Positions 55,252 through 64,000 of a stretch of DNA of 64,000 bases are shown here, piece by piece (within the stretch, counting starts at the first letter, position 1; every line of letters begins with the position of its first letter). Source of the DNA: Streptomyces sp. TP-A0356 (GTDB lineage Bacteria; Actinomycetota; Actinomycetes; Streptomycetales; Streptomycetaceae). The stretch is from assembly GCF_001417775.1 (NCBI RefSeq), contig NZ_BBZJ01000016.1, positions 186,001 through 250,000 on the forward strand, read 5' to 3'. Position numbers and translations under genes: made by a program. The notes beneath the pieces are model-generated. The model made no database searches and had not been told where the DNA came from. It saw only the letters and a program-made list of their open reading frames with translations.

Positions 55252-55503
55252 TCACCTCCGTCCCTCGGGCCTCGGCGCCGCGCCGGGCACGTCTCCTGGT
55301 CGCAACGCCGTGGCCGCGCCGTCTGTTCCTGCCGTGCGGATCCGAAGGGTCGTCGTCCGACGGCGCGGGGTGAAGCCGATCGACTCGTACCGCCGGATGG
55401 CCCTCGCGTTGGTCGCCGAGGCGTGCGGGAACGGGATGTCCCCGCACTCCCGGATGCCCCCGCGACCGCGCACCAGCCGGGTCGCCAGGCCCCGGCCGCC
55501 ATG
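55252..55503 (-). pseudogene. C-terminal relic of a GNAT acetyltransferase
   Basis: One frame reads GRGLATRLVRG, HASATNARAIRRYESIGF and RRRTTTLRIR, the acetyl-CoA-binding and C-terminal blocks of FR47-type GNAT enzymes. The N-terminal half is absent and there is no matching start. The relic lies between the binding-protein stop and the leader peptide. Confidence 0.65.
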
Positions 55504-55642
55504 GGCGGGGTCCGTGCCCGGCGAGCGCCGCCCGGACGGCGTTGTCCAGGAGGCGTCTGGCCGGGGCGTCCTGGGCTCCGCCACCGCGGACCACGGTCCC
55601 GAATGCCACGGTGGCGAAGTCCTTTCGGGGTGGGGCGGCTTG

Positions 55643-56674
55643 TCAGGAGTTGGTGAGCGGCAGTCCGGGCGGGTTGATCTCGGACTCGGCGACGGCCTCG
55701 TTCGAGAGGTTCCAGGCGGACAGCCACTTGGCGTACTGGCCGTTCTTGATCAGGTGGTCGATGGCGTCGGCGAGCGGCTTCGCCAGCCCGCTGTCCTTCT
55801 TGGCGGTCGCCGCGATCAGACCCTGGAGAGACGCGCCCGCGCCGGAGAACTTGCCCGCGTTGCGGGTCGCCTGGGGCGTGTTCGCGACCTGCGTGATGTG
55901 ATAGGCGATGCCGGGGTTGGGGCCGAAATACGCGTCGATCCTGCCGCCGGCCAGCGCCAGATAGGTGCTGTTGTGGTCCTGGAAGTACTTGACCGTGAGC
56001 TTCTTGCCCTCCTTGGCCAGCTTCGCCTTCCACTCCAGGAGGATCCTCTCCTGGTTGGTGCCGGACCCGACGGAGACGGTCTTGCCCGCGAGGTTCTCGT
56101 AGTTGCCGTCGAAGTTCCAGGTGCTCTTCTTGAGGACCTCGAAGGCGAGGTTGTCCTGGCGGTAGGAGGCGAACTCGTACTTCTTCTTGCGCTCCTCGGT
56201 GTCGGTGACGTTGGAGAAGGCCACGTCGACCTTGCCGCTGTCGATGCCGACGAAGAGGTTCTCCCACGTCGAGTTCTTCAGCTCGGGCTTGAGGCCGAGG
56301 ACCGCGGCCACCAGACGGCCGAGGTCGGGCTCGGCGCCGGTGAGGGTCTTCTGGTCGCTGCCCACGTACGCCAGCGGCGCGAATCCGGAGGGGAGGGCGC
56401 CGACGCCGATCTCCAGCCTGCCGCTCCTGCGTACGGCGGCGGGCAGTTCGGCGCTGATCGACTTCACCTCGGACACCTTGAGGGCGGTCTGCCGGGCGGC
56501 GCCGTTGGAGAGCCGGCCCACGGTGACCGTGCCGGAGGCCGCGCTGTCCGTGGTGGTGGTGGTGGTGGCGTCGCTGTTGCCCCCGCACGCGGCGAGCCCC
56601 GCGGCGAGGGTGGCGACGGCGGTGCCTGCGGTGAGACCGCGGAGGAATGGGCTGCGGAGACTGAGGGTACGCAT
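55643..56674 (-). CDS. amino-acid-type ABC substrate-binding lipoprotein
   Basis: A 343-residue family-3 extracellular binding protein. The lipobox ATLAAGLAACGG puts the lipidated Cys near residue 30. The domain has RRSGRLEIGVGALPSGFAPLAYVG (start LEIGVGALPSGFAPL), GAEPDLGRLVAAVLGLKPEL, VDVAFSNVTDTEERKKKYEF, LAGKTVSVGSGTNQE and GGRIDAYFGPNPGIAYH. ATG 56674 (MRTLSLRSPF) starts the signal sequence; a 12-residue extension exists. Last of a permease-ATPase-binding protein operon. The leader peptide upstream suggests cystine or another sulfur compound as substrate. Confidence 0.9.
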   Translation of the reverse strand: MRTLSLRSPFLRGLTAGTAVATLAAGLAACGGNSDATTTTTTDSAASGTVTVGRLSNGAARQTALKVSEVKSISAELPAAVRRSGRLEIGVGALPSGFAPLAYVGSDQKTLTGAEPDLGRLVAAVLGLKPELKNSTWENLFVGIDSGKVDVAFSNVTDTEERKKKYEFASYRQDNLAFEVLKKSTWNFDGNYENLAGKTVSVGSGTNQERILLEWKAKLAKEGKKLTVKYFQDHNSTYLALAGGRIDAYFGPNPGIAYHITQVANTPQATRNAGKFSGAGASLQGLIAATAKKDSGLAKPLADAIDHLIKNGQYAKWLSAWNLSNEAVAESEINPPGLPLTNS

Positions 56675-56766
56675 GGCTGTCCTTGTTCGGTGAGCGGTGA
56701 AGCGGAGCATGAGGGCGTGGGGGGAGGTGGGCCGGAGGGCCGCGGGCTTGGGGGCGGGCCGTGTGT

Positions 56767-57548
<782 letters not shown>

Positions 57549-57552
<4 letters not shown>

Positions 57553-58532
57553 AGGGCGGCCTCCCTGCGCGCACGGTCCCGCAGGTCTCGCAGACCGGTG
57601 CGGAGCTTCTGCAACGGGGTCGGCGGCAGGGTGCGGGTGGCGCCCCGGGCGTAGTACCGCTCGACGTAGAACTGGACGACGGAGAGGAGGCTCGTGAGGA
57701 TCAGGTACCAGACGGTGACGACCAGCAACAGCGGCACGATGTCGCCGGGGTATGTGCTGCCCATGGTCTGCGCGGAGCCGAACAGGTCGAGCAGCGAGAC
57801 GTAGAACACCAGCGAGGTGCCCTTGATCAGGCCGATCAACTGGTTCACGTAGTTGGGTGTGATGGACCTGAGGGCCTGCGGGAAGACGATCCTCGTGAAC
57901 TGGTAGCCCTTCGGCAGCCCGAGCGCGGCGGCCGCCTCGTGCTGGCCCTGGTCGACGGAGAGGATGCCGCCGCGCACCACCTCCGCCGCGTACGCCGCCT
58001 CGTTCAGGCTCAGGCCGACCACGGCGACGACCATGTCGGTGGCGAGTCTGGACTCGTCGAAGGAGAAGAAGGCGGGGCCGAAGGGAACGCCGACGCTCAG
58101 CGTCTTGTAGAGCGCGCTGAAGTTGTACAGGAGGATCAGCACCACGATCAGCGGTATGGAGCGCAGCGCCCACACATAGGTCCAGCTGACCGCGCGCAGG
58201 ACCGGGCTCCTGGAGAGCCGGGCCAGGGCGAGCAGGGTCCCGCCGAGCAGGCCCAGCACCGCGCTGAGCGCGGTCACGTCGAGGGTGACGAGCAGTCCGT
58301 CGAGGATGGTGGGGCGTAGGAACCAGTAGCCGAAGCGGTCCCACTGGTAGAAGGGATTGGACACCAGGCCGTGGATGAACTGGGCGACCAGCACGAGCAC
58401 GACCGCCGTGACGATCCAGCGTCCCGGCCGGCGCAGGGGCAGCACCCGCTGGGCCGTCAGGGGCTTGGGCGCGATGACTTCGTCGGGCGGCGCCTGGGCC
58501 AGAGACACGGCAGCGCCTGGGGGTTCACTCAT
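57549..58532 (-). CDS. amino-acid-type ABC transporter permease
   Basis: A 327-residue permease of the polar-amino-acid (HisM/GlnP) class with about six membrane helices. Marks are [37 protein letters not shown], and the EAA loop [27 protein letters not shown] (in part [19 protein letters not shown]). ATG 58532 ([13 protein letters not shown]) is used. It is the first gene after the leader peptide at 58698, 165 bp downstream of it. Confidence 0.92.
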
Positions 58533-58697
58533 GGGGGCTCCAGCGGGATCGGACACCCCCGACGGCGCGCGCCACGACACCCTGGGACGGCACGGGCCGC
58601 CCGCATGACGAGGAGTGCGAAGCGCACGGGACCGAGGGCTGGGCGGAAGGGGCGCGACACCGCCGGGAGCGGTGCGCGTCAGAGGTTCAGAACGCCG

Positions 58698-58832
58698 TCA
58701 GCCGTGACAGCGGGCAGAGCCCGGGACGGTACACAGTGCGCTGTTGACGCGGAGCAGATCGACGGAACGGTTCGAGCACAGCAGTACGCAGCCACGAGGC
58801 CGCTGTGCGGCAGTCCTCGACGCTGCGTACAT
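58698..58832 (-). CDS. cysteine-rich leader peptide of the ABC importer operon
   Basis: ATG 58832 gives a 44-residue peptide MYAASRTAAQRPRGCVLLCS, then NRSVDLLRVNSALC and TVPGSARCHG. It carries four cysteines. A shorter version could begin at a GTG after GC. SVDLLRVNSALC matches the leader signature. It lies upstream of the permease start and points to sulfur or cysteine attenuation. Confidence 0.72.
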   Translation of the reverse strand: MYAASRTAAQRPRGCVLLCSNRSVDLLRVNSALCTVPGSARCHG

Positions 58833-59059
58833 CGCTGTCACCTGTTCCGGCCCCTGGGGGGCCTCGCGCTTACCGAACACGTCATCCGGTCCGGTCGTCA
58901 CCTGGGGCACCCCACCGCGGTGCGAGGGTTGCCGGTCAGCAAGCCAGGGCTTGTCGCTGACGCTCATGACCGTTCTGGCCCGTAAGTTAAGACAGGACCC
59001 GTAAGCCATGTCAATGTGCGTCCGTCAAGTGATAGGTGCGCCGTGGGGCGCATTCCCGG
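58833..59059. other. 227-bp region between the leader and the GST-like gene
   Basis: Contains the promoter of the ABC importer transcript. No ORF or repeat is recognised. Confidence 0.45.
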
Positions 59060-59944
59060 TCAACTGGGCCGGGTCGTCGCCCTGGTGGGCACGTGCGCGG
59101 CCCAGTCCAGGATCTGGACCGCCGCTCCCGCGGCTTCCAGTCCGCGGCAGTGGGCGTGGTGACGTCGGGCGATGCCGTCGAGGTCGAGGTGCGGGCCGAA
59201 GGCGGGATGGGCGGCCAGCCGGCGGGCGTAGGCCCACAGGTGGGGGTGGTCGGCGACGCGGTGCACCGCGGCGGCGTCCAGGTGCCACCGGTGCACGGTG
59301 TCGAGCTGTACCAGGGAGACCCACAACTCCACGTCCACTGCAGTGAGTTGATCGCCCAGCAGATACTCCTGGCGAGCCAGGAGGCTCTCCGGCTGCCGCA
59401 GGGTGCGCAGCAGTGACCCGAGCGCGTCGGTACGCTCCTCCGCGTCGGCGTCGGCGCGCCCGGCCCGCTGGGCGGCGGCGTCGATGCCCTGCGCGCACAG
59501 CCGCCGCACGCCCTCGATCTCCGCGTCGGCGCCCCGTGGGTGGAGGGCGGGGCGATCGCCGCCGAAGTGCCACGCCAGGTCGCGCATGATGTCCGGCGCG
59601 TGTGTGCTGACGATCCGGCCCGACCAGTCGTCGCTGAGCACCGGAGCCACGGCGGCACCGGCATAGCGGTGGGCGCTCGCCTCGTACAGCGGGCGCAGCG
59701 CGGAGTGCTCGCCGCCGGGTCCGTCGGGGACCGCGGGCAGCGGGTTGACGGGACACACGTCGTCAAGGCCCAGCAGGCTGTGGGTGATGGCGATCCGCAG
59801 ACAGTGCGGACAGGACAGGGACAGGTGGAGGCGGTAGCGGCGCGGTACGGCGTAGTGGCCGCTGCGCGCGTCGCGGCCGATGCGGCCCCGGAAGGCCGGC
59901 ACGGGCTGCGCGGACGGAAGCGCGGTCAGGGCATGGGCGGACAT
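59060..59944 (-). CDS. glutathione-S-transferase/ECM4-like thiol enzyme with CPHC motif
   Basis: A 294-residue protein with a thioredoxin-fold N-terminus containing SLSCPHCLRIAITHSLLGL, where ECM4/YqjG glutathionyl-hydroquinone reductases have a CPW(A)-type motif, and a helical GST C-terminal domain (EYLLGDQLTAVDVELWVSL). YqjG enzymes reduce glutathionyl adducts; actinobacteria use mycothiol, so a mycothiol adduct or organosulfur role is possible. Two active-site cysteines (CPHC) are kept. ATG 59944 (MSAHALTALPSAQPV) precedes the fold; the leader at 60045 ends 100 bp upstream. Confidence 0.78.
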   Translation of the reverse strand: MSAHALTALPSAQPVPAFRGRIGRDARSGHYAVPRRYRLHLSLSCPHCLRIAITHSLLGLDDVCPVNPLPAVPDGPGGEHSALRPLYEASAHRYAGAAVAPVLSDDWSGRIVSTHAPDIMRDLAWHFGGDRPALHPRGADAEIEGVRRLCAQGIDAAAQRAGRADADAEERTDALGSLLRTLRQPESLLARQEYLLGDQLTAVDVELWVSLVQLDTVHRWHLDAAAVHRVADHPHLWAYARRLAAHPAFGPHLDLDGIARRHHAHCRGLEAAGAAVQILDWAAHVPTRATTRPS

Positions 59945-60044
59945 GTCTCTCCCGGGTTCTGGTACGCGAAGGTGCGGAGGGTGGCGGCCCACGGGCAGGC
60001 GTCGCTCCCCGCCCGGACGGCGGAGGGGGCCCGGCACCGCCGGT

Positions 60045-60167
60045 TCAGCGCAGGAGGCTGGTGGCGCTGCAGACACGCAGCAGATCGATGTGACGGCGGG
60101 AGGTCAGCAGGAGGGACTGCCGGCGTGTGCGGTGCACACGGCCGATGACCGGCTCCAGGCGACCCAT
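60045..60167 (-). CDS. cysteine-type leader peptide of the GST-like gene
   Basis: ATG 60167 gives a 40-residue peptide: MGRLEPVIGRVHRTRRQSLL, then LTSRRHIDLLRVCSATSLLR and TGA 60047-60045. SRRHIDLLRVCSAT is the leader pattern seen in Streptomyces upstream of sulfur genes. GGGAAG lies just before the ATG. It precedes the GST-like gene by 100 bp. Confidence 0.85.
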   Translation of the reverse strand: MGRLEPVIGRVHRTRRQSLLLTSRRHIDLLRVCSATSLLR

Positions 60168-60347
60168 GCTTCCCTACCCGTTCACTAGGAAATTCCCACT
60201 GGAGTGTCGATCCGGCTCCGGCGCGCGTCAAGGGTGCCGTCCGCGGAGTGAGAGGGCGGGAGGGCTGAGGGCTGAGGGGTCGCGCTGGTCCGCCCCGGGG
60301 CACTCGCACTCTGATCCAAAACTGGACGACCCGTAGACTGGGGCACC

Positions 60348-60854
60348 ATGGCCGACTCTTCCGCCCCCACCGACCAGCCCGGATCCGACCGGACGGGCGA
60401 GGACGGGCTGCTTCCGGCCGAACTGCGCGCCTGGATGCAGTTGCTGGCCGCGGCCGGGGCGATCGAGCAGCGGCTGCGCTCCCAGGTCAAGGACACCCTC
60501 GGGGTCTCGCACGACGAGTTCCTGGTGCTGTGCCTGCTGGCCGACCAGCCCGGAGCGGCCCTGCGCATGTCGCGGATCGCCGAGTCACTGGGCCGCCCCA
60601 AGACCCGCCTGACCTATCAGATCGCCTGTCTGCAGCACGCCGACCTGGTCACCAGGCGCTCGGTCTGCGGCGACAAGCGCGGCATCGAGGTCGCCCTCAC
60701 GGACAAGGGACGCCGGCTGCTGCGCGAGGTCTCGCCGGCGCTGGCCGAGACCGTCACCGAGGCCGTCCAGCACACGATCGACCACCGGCAGTGCGAGGCG
60801 CTGCGCGGGCTGCTGCCGGGGGCGGCGGAGGCCACCGGTCCGGCAGCGCCGTAG
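60348..60854 (+). CDS. MarR family transcriptional regulator
   Basis: A 168-residue winged-helix regulator: a helical N-terminus, LGVSHDEFLVLCLLADQP, recognition region MSRIAESLGRPKTRLTYQIACLQHADLV (in part MSRIAESLGRPKTRLTYQ) and wing RRSVCGDKRGIEVALTDKGRRL. Ligand unknown. It is divergent from the leader/GST unit, about 180 bp apart, so it may control it. One Cys in the wing (CGDKRG) could be redox-sensitive. Confidence 0.88.
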   Translation: MADSSAPTDQPGSDRTGEDGLLPAELRAWMQLLAAAGAIEQRLRSQVKDTLGVSHDEFLVLCLLADQPGAALRMSRIAESLGRPKTRLTYQIACLQHADLVTRRSVCGDKRGIEVALTDKGRRLLREVSPALAETVTEAVQHTIDHRQCEALRGLLPGAAEATGPAAP

Positions 60855-61112
60855 CGGCCGTCGGCGGGGGTGCGGGCACGCGAACCCGGATGAACTTGGT
60901 ACGGCGGGAGGCGGGTCGCGTCGTCTCGGGGACCTTGGGTGTCGATCATGCCTTTCTATCGGTCGGCACAAGCCGTTGACCAGCCGGTTCGCCATGCTGT
61001 TCACGTTGCTTTCAGGTTCCCGGGCCACTGTGGCAACTCATGCACCGGAAGCGCCAAAACAATGGCAAAGAGGCCTGGGGGGACCGCTGTTCACCATGTC
61101 ATCGTGCGTGCC

Positions 61113-61913
61113 ATGACCACTGAGCACGTCCTTGATGACCGCCCCCAGCTCCATGCCCGAATACGCCGGATGGCGAACAAGGTGCCGGAGGTGACCGTCT
61201 ACTTCTGGATCATCAAGGTTCTGACCACGGGAATGGGCGAGACCGCGTCCGACTACCTGGCGCACCGGCTCGGCCCGATCCCGGCGGTCGGTCTGGGCGG
61301 TGTCGGCCTGGTGGCGTCACTGGTCCTCCAGTTCGCCGTCCGCCGGTACGTGGCCTGGGTCTACTGGACCGCCATCGTCATGGTGAGCGTGTTCGGCACG
61401 ATGGCCGCCGACGTCCTGCACGCGGGCCTCGGGGTGCCCTACACGATCTCCACGCCCCTCTTCATGGTCGCGCTGGCCACCGTCTTCGCCATCTGGTACG
61501 CGAGCGAGCGCACCCTGTCCATCCACACCATCAACACCCGCCGGCGCGAGACGTTCTACTGGGCGACGGTGCTGGCCACGTTCGCGCTCGGCACGGCCGC
61601 GGGCGACCTGACCGCCACCATCGGCCTCGGCTATCTGGGATCAGCCGTGCTGTTCGCCGTCGCGATCTGCGTGCCGGCCCTCGCCCACGGCGGCGGCATC
61701 CTGGGCGCGGTGACCGCGTTCTGGTCCGCGTACGTCATCACTCGCCCCCTCGGCGCGTCGATCGCCGACTGGATGGCGCTGCCCCGCAGCCGTGGCGGGC
61801 TCGACTGGGGTCTGGGCCCGGTCACCCTCTCCTGGACGGTCGCGATCCTCGGCTTCGTGGCCTACCTGGCGGTCTCGCGGCGCGACGTGCAGAGCGACAC
61901 GGTCGCCGTCTGA
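61113..61913 (+). CDS. COG4705-type membrane protein with internal repeats
   Basis: A 266-residue membrane protein, eight or so helices, built from four similar units: YFWIIKVLTTGMGETASDYL, VYWTAIVMVSVFGTMAADVL, FYWATVLATFALGTAAGDLT and AFWSAYVITRPLGASIADWM. Each has an aromatic pair, then G-x3-(A/S)-x-D. This matches the COG4705 family; function unproven. ATG 61113 (MTTEHVLDDRPQ) is the start with a cytoplasmic tail; codons farther upstream are not membrane-like. A 13-bp-stem terminator closes it. Confidence 0.85.
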   Translation: MTTEHVLDDRPQLHARIRRMANKVPEVTVYFWIIKVLTTGMGETASDYLAHRLGPIPAVGLGGVGLVASLVLQFAVRRYVAWVYWTAIVMVSVFGTMAADVLHAGLGVPYTISTPLFMVALATVFAIWYASERTLSIHTINTRRRETFYWATVLATFALGTAAGDLTATIGLGYLGSAVLFAVAICVPALAHGGGILGAVTAFWSAYVITRPLGASIADWMALPRSRGGLDWGLGPVTLSWTVAILGFVAYLAVSRRDVQSDTVAV

Positions 61914-61924
61914 CAGCGCACCCC

Positions 61925-61956
61925 GGCGGTGCCCCGGCGCGCTCCGGGGCACCGCC
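61925..61956 (+). terminator. hairpin terminator after COG4705
   Basis: A 13-bp perfect stem GGCGGTGCCCCGG/CCGGGGCACCGCC with a six-base loop, 12 bp after the stop. Confidence 0.9.
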
Positions 61957-62033
61957 CTCCCCGCCCGGCCGGCTCTCGACGCGTCGGAGTGGCCACGGCG
62001 GGGCTCACGAAGCCCCGCCGGGCGATCACCGGG

Positions 62034-62372
62034 TCAATCCAGTTCCGTGTCCAGCCACCGCAGGATCTCGGGGTCCACGGGATCGGTGAGGTCGGCGAAC
62101 TCCTCGTGCTTCTTCACGAAGCTGGCCACGTAGGAGCAGACCGGCACGATCCGCTTCCCGGACTCGCGGACATCGGTGAGAGCCTGCTGGACCAGCCGCG
62201 AGGCCAGTCCCTGTCCGGCGAAGGCGTCGTCGACCTCCGTGTGGTGGAAGACCCGCTGCGCTCCTCGGTCGCGGTACGCGGTCAGGCCCGCGCGCTCGCC
62301 GTCGACCAGGATCTCGTAACGCTGCTCGGCATCGACCCGCTGGACGATCACAGCGGAGGACGGCTGGCTCAT
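62034..62372 (-). CDS. small GNAT (YjdJ-type) N-acetyltransferase
   Basis: A 112-residue acetyltransferase of the small YjdJ/Gcn5-related type. Family blocks are YEILVDGERAGLTAYRDRGA, VFHHTEVDDAFAGQGLASRL with the acetyl-CoA loop GQGLASRLV, and KRIVPVCSYVASFVKKHEE. The acceptor is unknown. It lies 21 bp downstream of the pirin gene on the same strand, so the two are co-transcribed. Confidence 0.9.
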   Translation of the reverse strand: MSQPSSAVIVQRVDAEQRYEILVDGERAGLTAYRDRGAQRVFHHTEVDDAFAGQGLASRLVQQALTDVRESGKRIVPVCSYVASFVKKHEEFADLTDPVDPEILRWLDTELD

Positions 62373-62393
62373 GGGGCGCCTTTCAGCTGGGGG

Positions 62394-63380
62394 TCAGCGC
62401 CGGGGTGGATTGCCGCGCGGCGCGATGACGGCGTTCGGCAGGGCGGGTGCGGGAAGACGGTCTCCCGGGTATCCCTCGACGGTGCCGAAGCGGTCGGAGG
62501 CGCTCTGCCATTCCTCCCTGGCCCGGACAATGTCCTCGTGGCTGCGGCCGATGAAGTTCCACCACATGACGATCTCCTCGCCGAACGGGGTTCCACCGAG
62601 CAGAACCGTCCGGGCCATGTCGTCCGCCTCGTTCACCAGGGTCAGGGCGTCGGCGCCCGTGGGCGTGTAGCCCAACTGGGCCGGGTGCAGCAGGGCACCG
62701 GCCATGCGGACCGTCCCGTGGTCGACGAGAAGGCCGTGTTCGAAGCCGGGGTCCACGGCGAGCGTGACCGTCGCTCCCGGCTCGAGGAGGATCTCGGCGC
62801 CGAGCAGCGGCGAGAAGGTCCGCACCGGGGAGTCGTGTCCGGCGAGCGAGCCGAGGAAGACCCTGATCTCGGCACCCTCGACCCGTACCGGCTCGGGTGC
62901 GTAGTGCTGGAAGTCCCGTTCGGTGTGCCGGTGTTCCTCGGGCAGCGCCACCCACAGCTGAACGCCGTGCAGGACCGTGGTGCTCGGTGTCGAGACCTCC
63001 GAGTGGCTGATGCCGTACCCGCCCGTCATGAGGTTCAGCTCACCGGGCCGTACGAAGGCGTGGATGCCCAGGCTGTCCCGGTGCTCGATCTCGCCGCTGA
63101 ACAGCCAGCTCACCGTCTGCAGTCCGGTGTGCGGATGCGGGGCGACGTCCATCCCGCCCGTCCGGGCGACGTCGTCGGGTCCGTAGTGATCGACGAAGCA
63201 CCAGGCCCCGATCAGGGTCCGGGCGCGCTGGGGCAGCGTGCGGCGCACGGTCATCGCGCGCGGGCCGCCCAGCGGGACGTCCCGCGGGGTGAGCACGTCG
63301 ACCTCCGCCGCCGTCGCCCGCCCGCCGTCCACCGACGCTCCGCAGCGCACTTCGGCGGACTCCGCCTCGACGTTGCTCAC
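62394..63380 (-). CDS. pirin family bicupin protein
   Basis: A 328-residue bicupin. The N-terminal cupin has the metal-binding PHPHTGLQTVSWLFSGEIEH and RDSLGIHAFVRPGELNLMTG; a C-terminal cupin follows (LLEPGATVTLAVDPGFEHGLL in part). Pirins include quercetinases and redox-sensitive regulators. Length and the PHPHTGLQT/GEIEHRDS pair are diagnostic. ATG 63380 faces the divergent CMD gene across the operator at 63405. Confidence 0.92.
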   Translation of the reverse strand: MSNVEAESAEVRCGASVDGGRATAAEVDVLTPRDVPLGGPRAMTVRRTLPQRARTLIGAWCFVDHYGPDDVARTGGMDVAPHPHTGLQTVSWLFSGEIEHRDSLGIHAFVRPGELNLMTGGYGISHSEVSTPSTTVLHGVQLWVALPEEHRHTERDFQHYAPEPVRVEGAEIRVFLGSLAGHDSPVRTFSPLLGAEILLEPGATVTLAVDPGFEHGLLVDHGTVRMAGALLHPAQLGYTPTGADALTLVNEADDMARTVLLGGTPFGEEIVMWWNFIGRSHEDIVRAREEWQSASDRFGTVEGYPGDRLPAPALPNAVIAPRGNPPRR

Positions 63381-63404
63381 CGTGCACCGCCTCCCGCCCG
63401 GCTA

Positions 63405-63427
63405 ATGGTTTTAGGTTCAACAACCAT
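63405..63427. promoter_or_regulatory. ATGGTT-N11-AACCAT operator
   Basis: A perfect 6-bp inverted repeat around TTAGGTTCAAC, 24 bp from the pirin start and about 80 bp from the CMD gene. AT-rich and divergent: probably a MarR-type operator for both genes. Confidence 0.65.
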
Positions 63428-63509
63428 ATGGGAGATCATAGGACGGCGACCGCCCCTGTGCACGACGGCTCATGACGAAGCGGGGAAACGACCCCCAAGG
63501 AGTCCCAGG

Positions 63510-63998
63510 TTGAACAGCCACCCGACAGGGTCCGCGGACGGGCGGATCTTCATCGACAAGCAGAGCCCCAAGGCCTATCACACGTTGGTGCAGACGTCGG
63601 AAGCGGTGCGCGCCGTCGCCGCCGACGCGGGGCTCGACCGTGCCGTCGTGGAACTGGTCAACCTGCGTGTCTCGCAGCTCAACGGCTGCGCCTACTGCCT
63701 CGACGTCCACACCAGGGCCGCCCTGCGCGCGGGCGAGACCACACAGCGACTTGGCGTGCTGGCGGCCTGGCGGGACACCGAGGTCTTCACGCCGCTGGAA
63801 CGCGCGGCGCTCGCGCTGGCGGAGGCCGTCACTCATCCGTCCGACGCCACCGCGCAGGAATCCGCCTACGACGCCGCACGTCAGGTGCTCACCGACGACC
63901 AGATCTCCGCGGTGATCTGGGTGGCGATCACCATCAACGCGTTCAACCGCGTCTCGATCATGAGCAGGCATCCGGTGCGGGCGGGCGCCCGGCAGTGA
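63510..63998 (+). CDS. carboxymuconolactone decarboxylase / AhpD-like protein
   Basis: A 162-residue AhpD-like protein with the core LRVSQLNGCAYCLDVHTRAAL: the CxxC-x3-H site of alkylhydroperoxidase AhpD and CMD-family peroxidases (shown here as NGCAYCLDVHT). Reduces peroxides via the two cysteines, or is an accessory CMD protein. The start is TTG 63510, supported by AAGGAG eight bases upstream; no ATG or GTG near it fits. The gene ends two bases before the window edge. Divergent from the pirin gene, hinting at a shared oxidative-stress role. Confidence 0.9.
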   Translation: MNSHPTGSADGRIFIDKQSPKAYHTLVQTSEAVRAVAADAGLDRAVVELVNLRVSQLNGCAYCLDVHTRAALRAGETTQRLGVLAAWRDTEVFTPLERAALALAEAVTHPSDATAQESAYDAARQVLTDDQISAVIWVAITINAFNRVSIMSRHPVRAGARQ

Positions 63999-64000
63999 CC

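Overview
The window is high-GC actinobacterial chromosome, almost certainly Streptomyces. Codon third positions are overwhelmingly G/C and GTG or TTG starts are common. Several gene types are typical of streptomycetes: an Rpf/LysM/M23 secreted hydrolase, DUF6400, a TerD fusion, monomeric isocitrate dehydrogenase, F420/LLM enzymes and a SpoIIE phosphatase. No rRNA, tRNA, CRISPR array, transposase or replication origin was seen.

Layout. 0-10 kb is mostly core metabolism: glgC (cut by the window edge), glgA, a FhuF-like Fe-S protein whose 5' end is disturbed by a 26-bp tandem duplication, a DMT-type exporter, a cell-wall hydrolase, gnd, a proline-rich repeat protein, an Asp/Glu racemase-family protein, panD and an LLM oxidoreductase. 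10-21 kb is a first sulfur-acquisition-like island: a GntR/UTRA regulator, a mini-ferredoxin, a sulfonate-type ABC transporter (binding protein with a NosL-like tail, permease, ATPase) and an AprA-like flavoprotein fused to HEAT repeats. These are followed by a SfnB/DszC-like flavin enzyme, by the debris of a second paralogous transporter/flavoprotein/ferredoxin locus, and by a cysteine-free Rrf2 regulator. 21-28 kb is one co-directional locus: an iron/polyamine-type ABC transporter, a GntR/FCD regulator, an AtuA (DUF1446) protein and a DUF4387 protein, with related palindromes at three of its promoters.

28-35 kb carries an MMPL transporter, a DUF2993 lipoprotein-like protein, an OmpR-type two-component system and an NCS1 permease. 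35-39 kb holds small Streptomyces proteins, TatA, a TerD fusion and a membrane protein; four of these promoters share an 18-19 bp YTTGCGYAA motif. 39-50 kb contains a NACHT NTPase with membrane segments, a methyltransferase, an overlapping nucleotidyltransferase-BON-phosphoesterase operon, a PAS-SpoIIE phosphatase, an ABC exporter behind a SoxR-like box, a flippase-like membrane protein, a crotonase and DUF4186. 50-52.3 kb is monomeric NADP isocitrate dehydrogenase.

52.4-60.3 kb is a second sulfur island on the minus strand. It has two NtaA/DszA-type LLM monooxygenases, an amino-acid-type ABC transporter and a CPxC glutathione-S-transferase-like enzyme. Each of the three transcription units is preceded by a tiny ORF encoding an 'H/V-(I/V)-D-L-L-R-V' peptide with cysteines near its end, consistent with cysteine-sensing leader peptides. 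Degenerate copies of the same peptide signature precede the SfnB-like gene and the decayed cluster in the first island, which links the two islands to one regulatory logic. 60.3-64 kb holds a MarR regulator, a COG4705 membrane protein, a GNAT enzyme, and a divergent pirin / carboxymuconolactone-decarboxylase-family pair around a likely MarR-type operator.

Starts were chosen by RBS spacing and expected family N-termini. Functions are from recognisable motifs and family memory, not from database searches.
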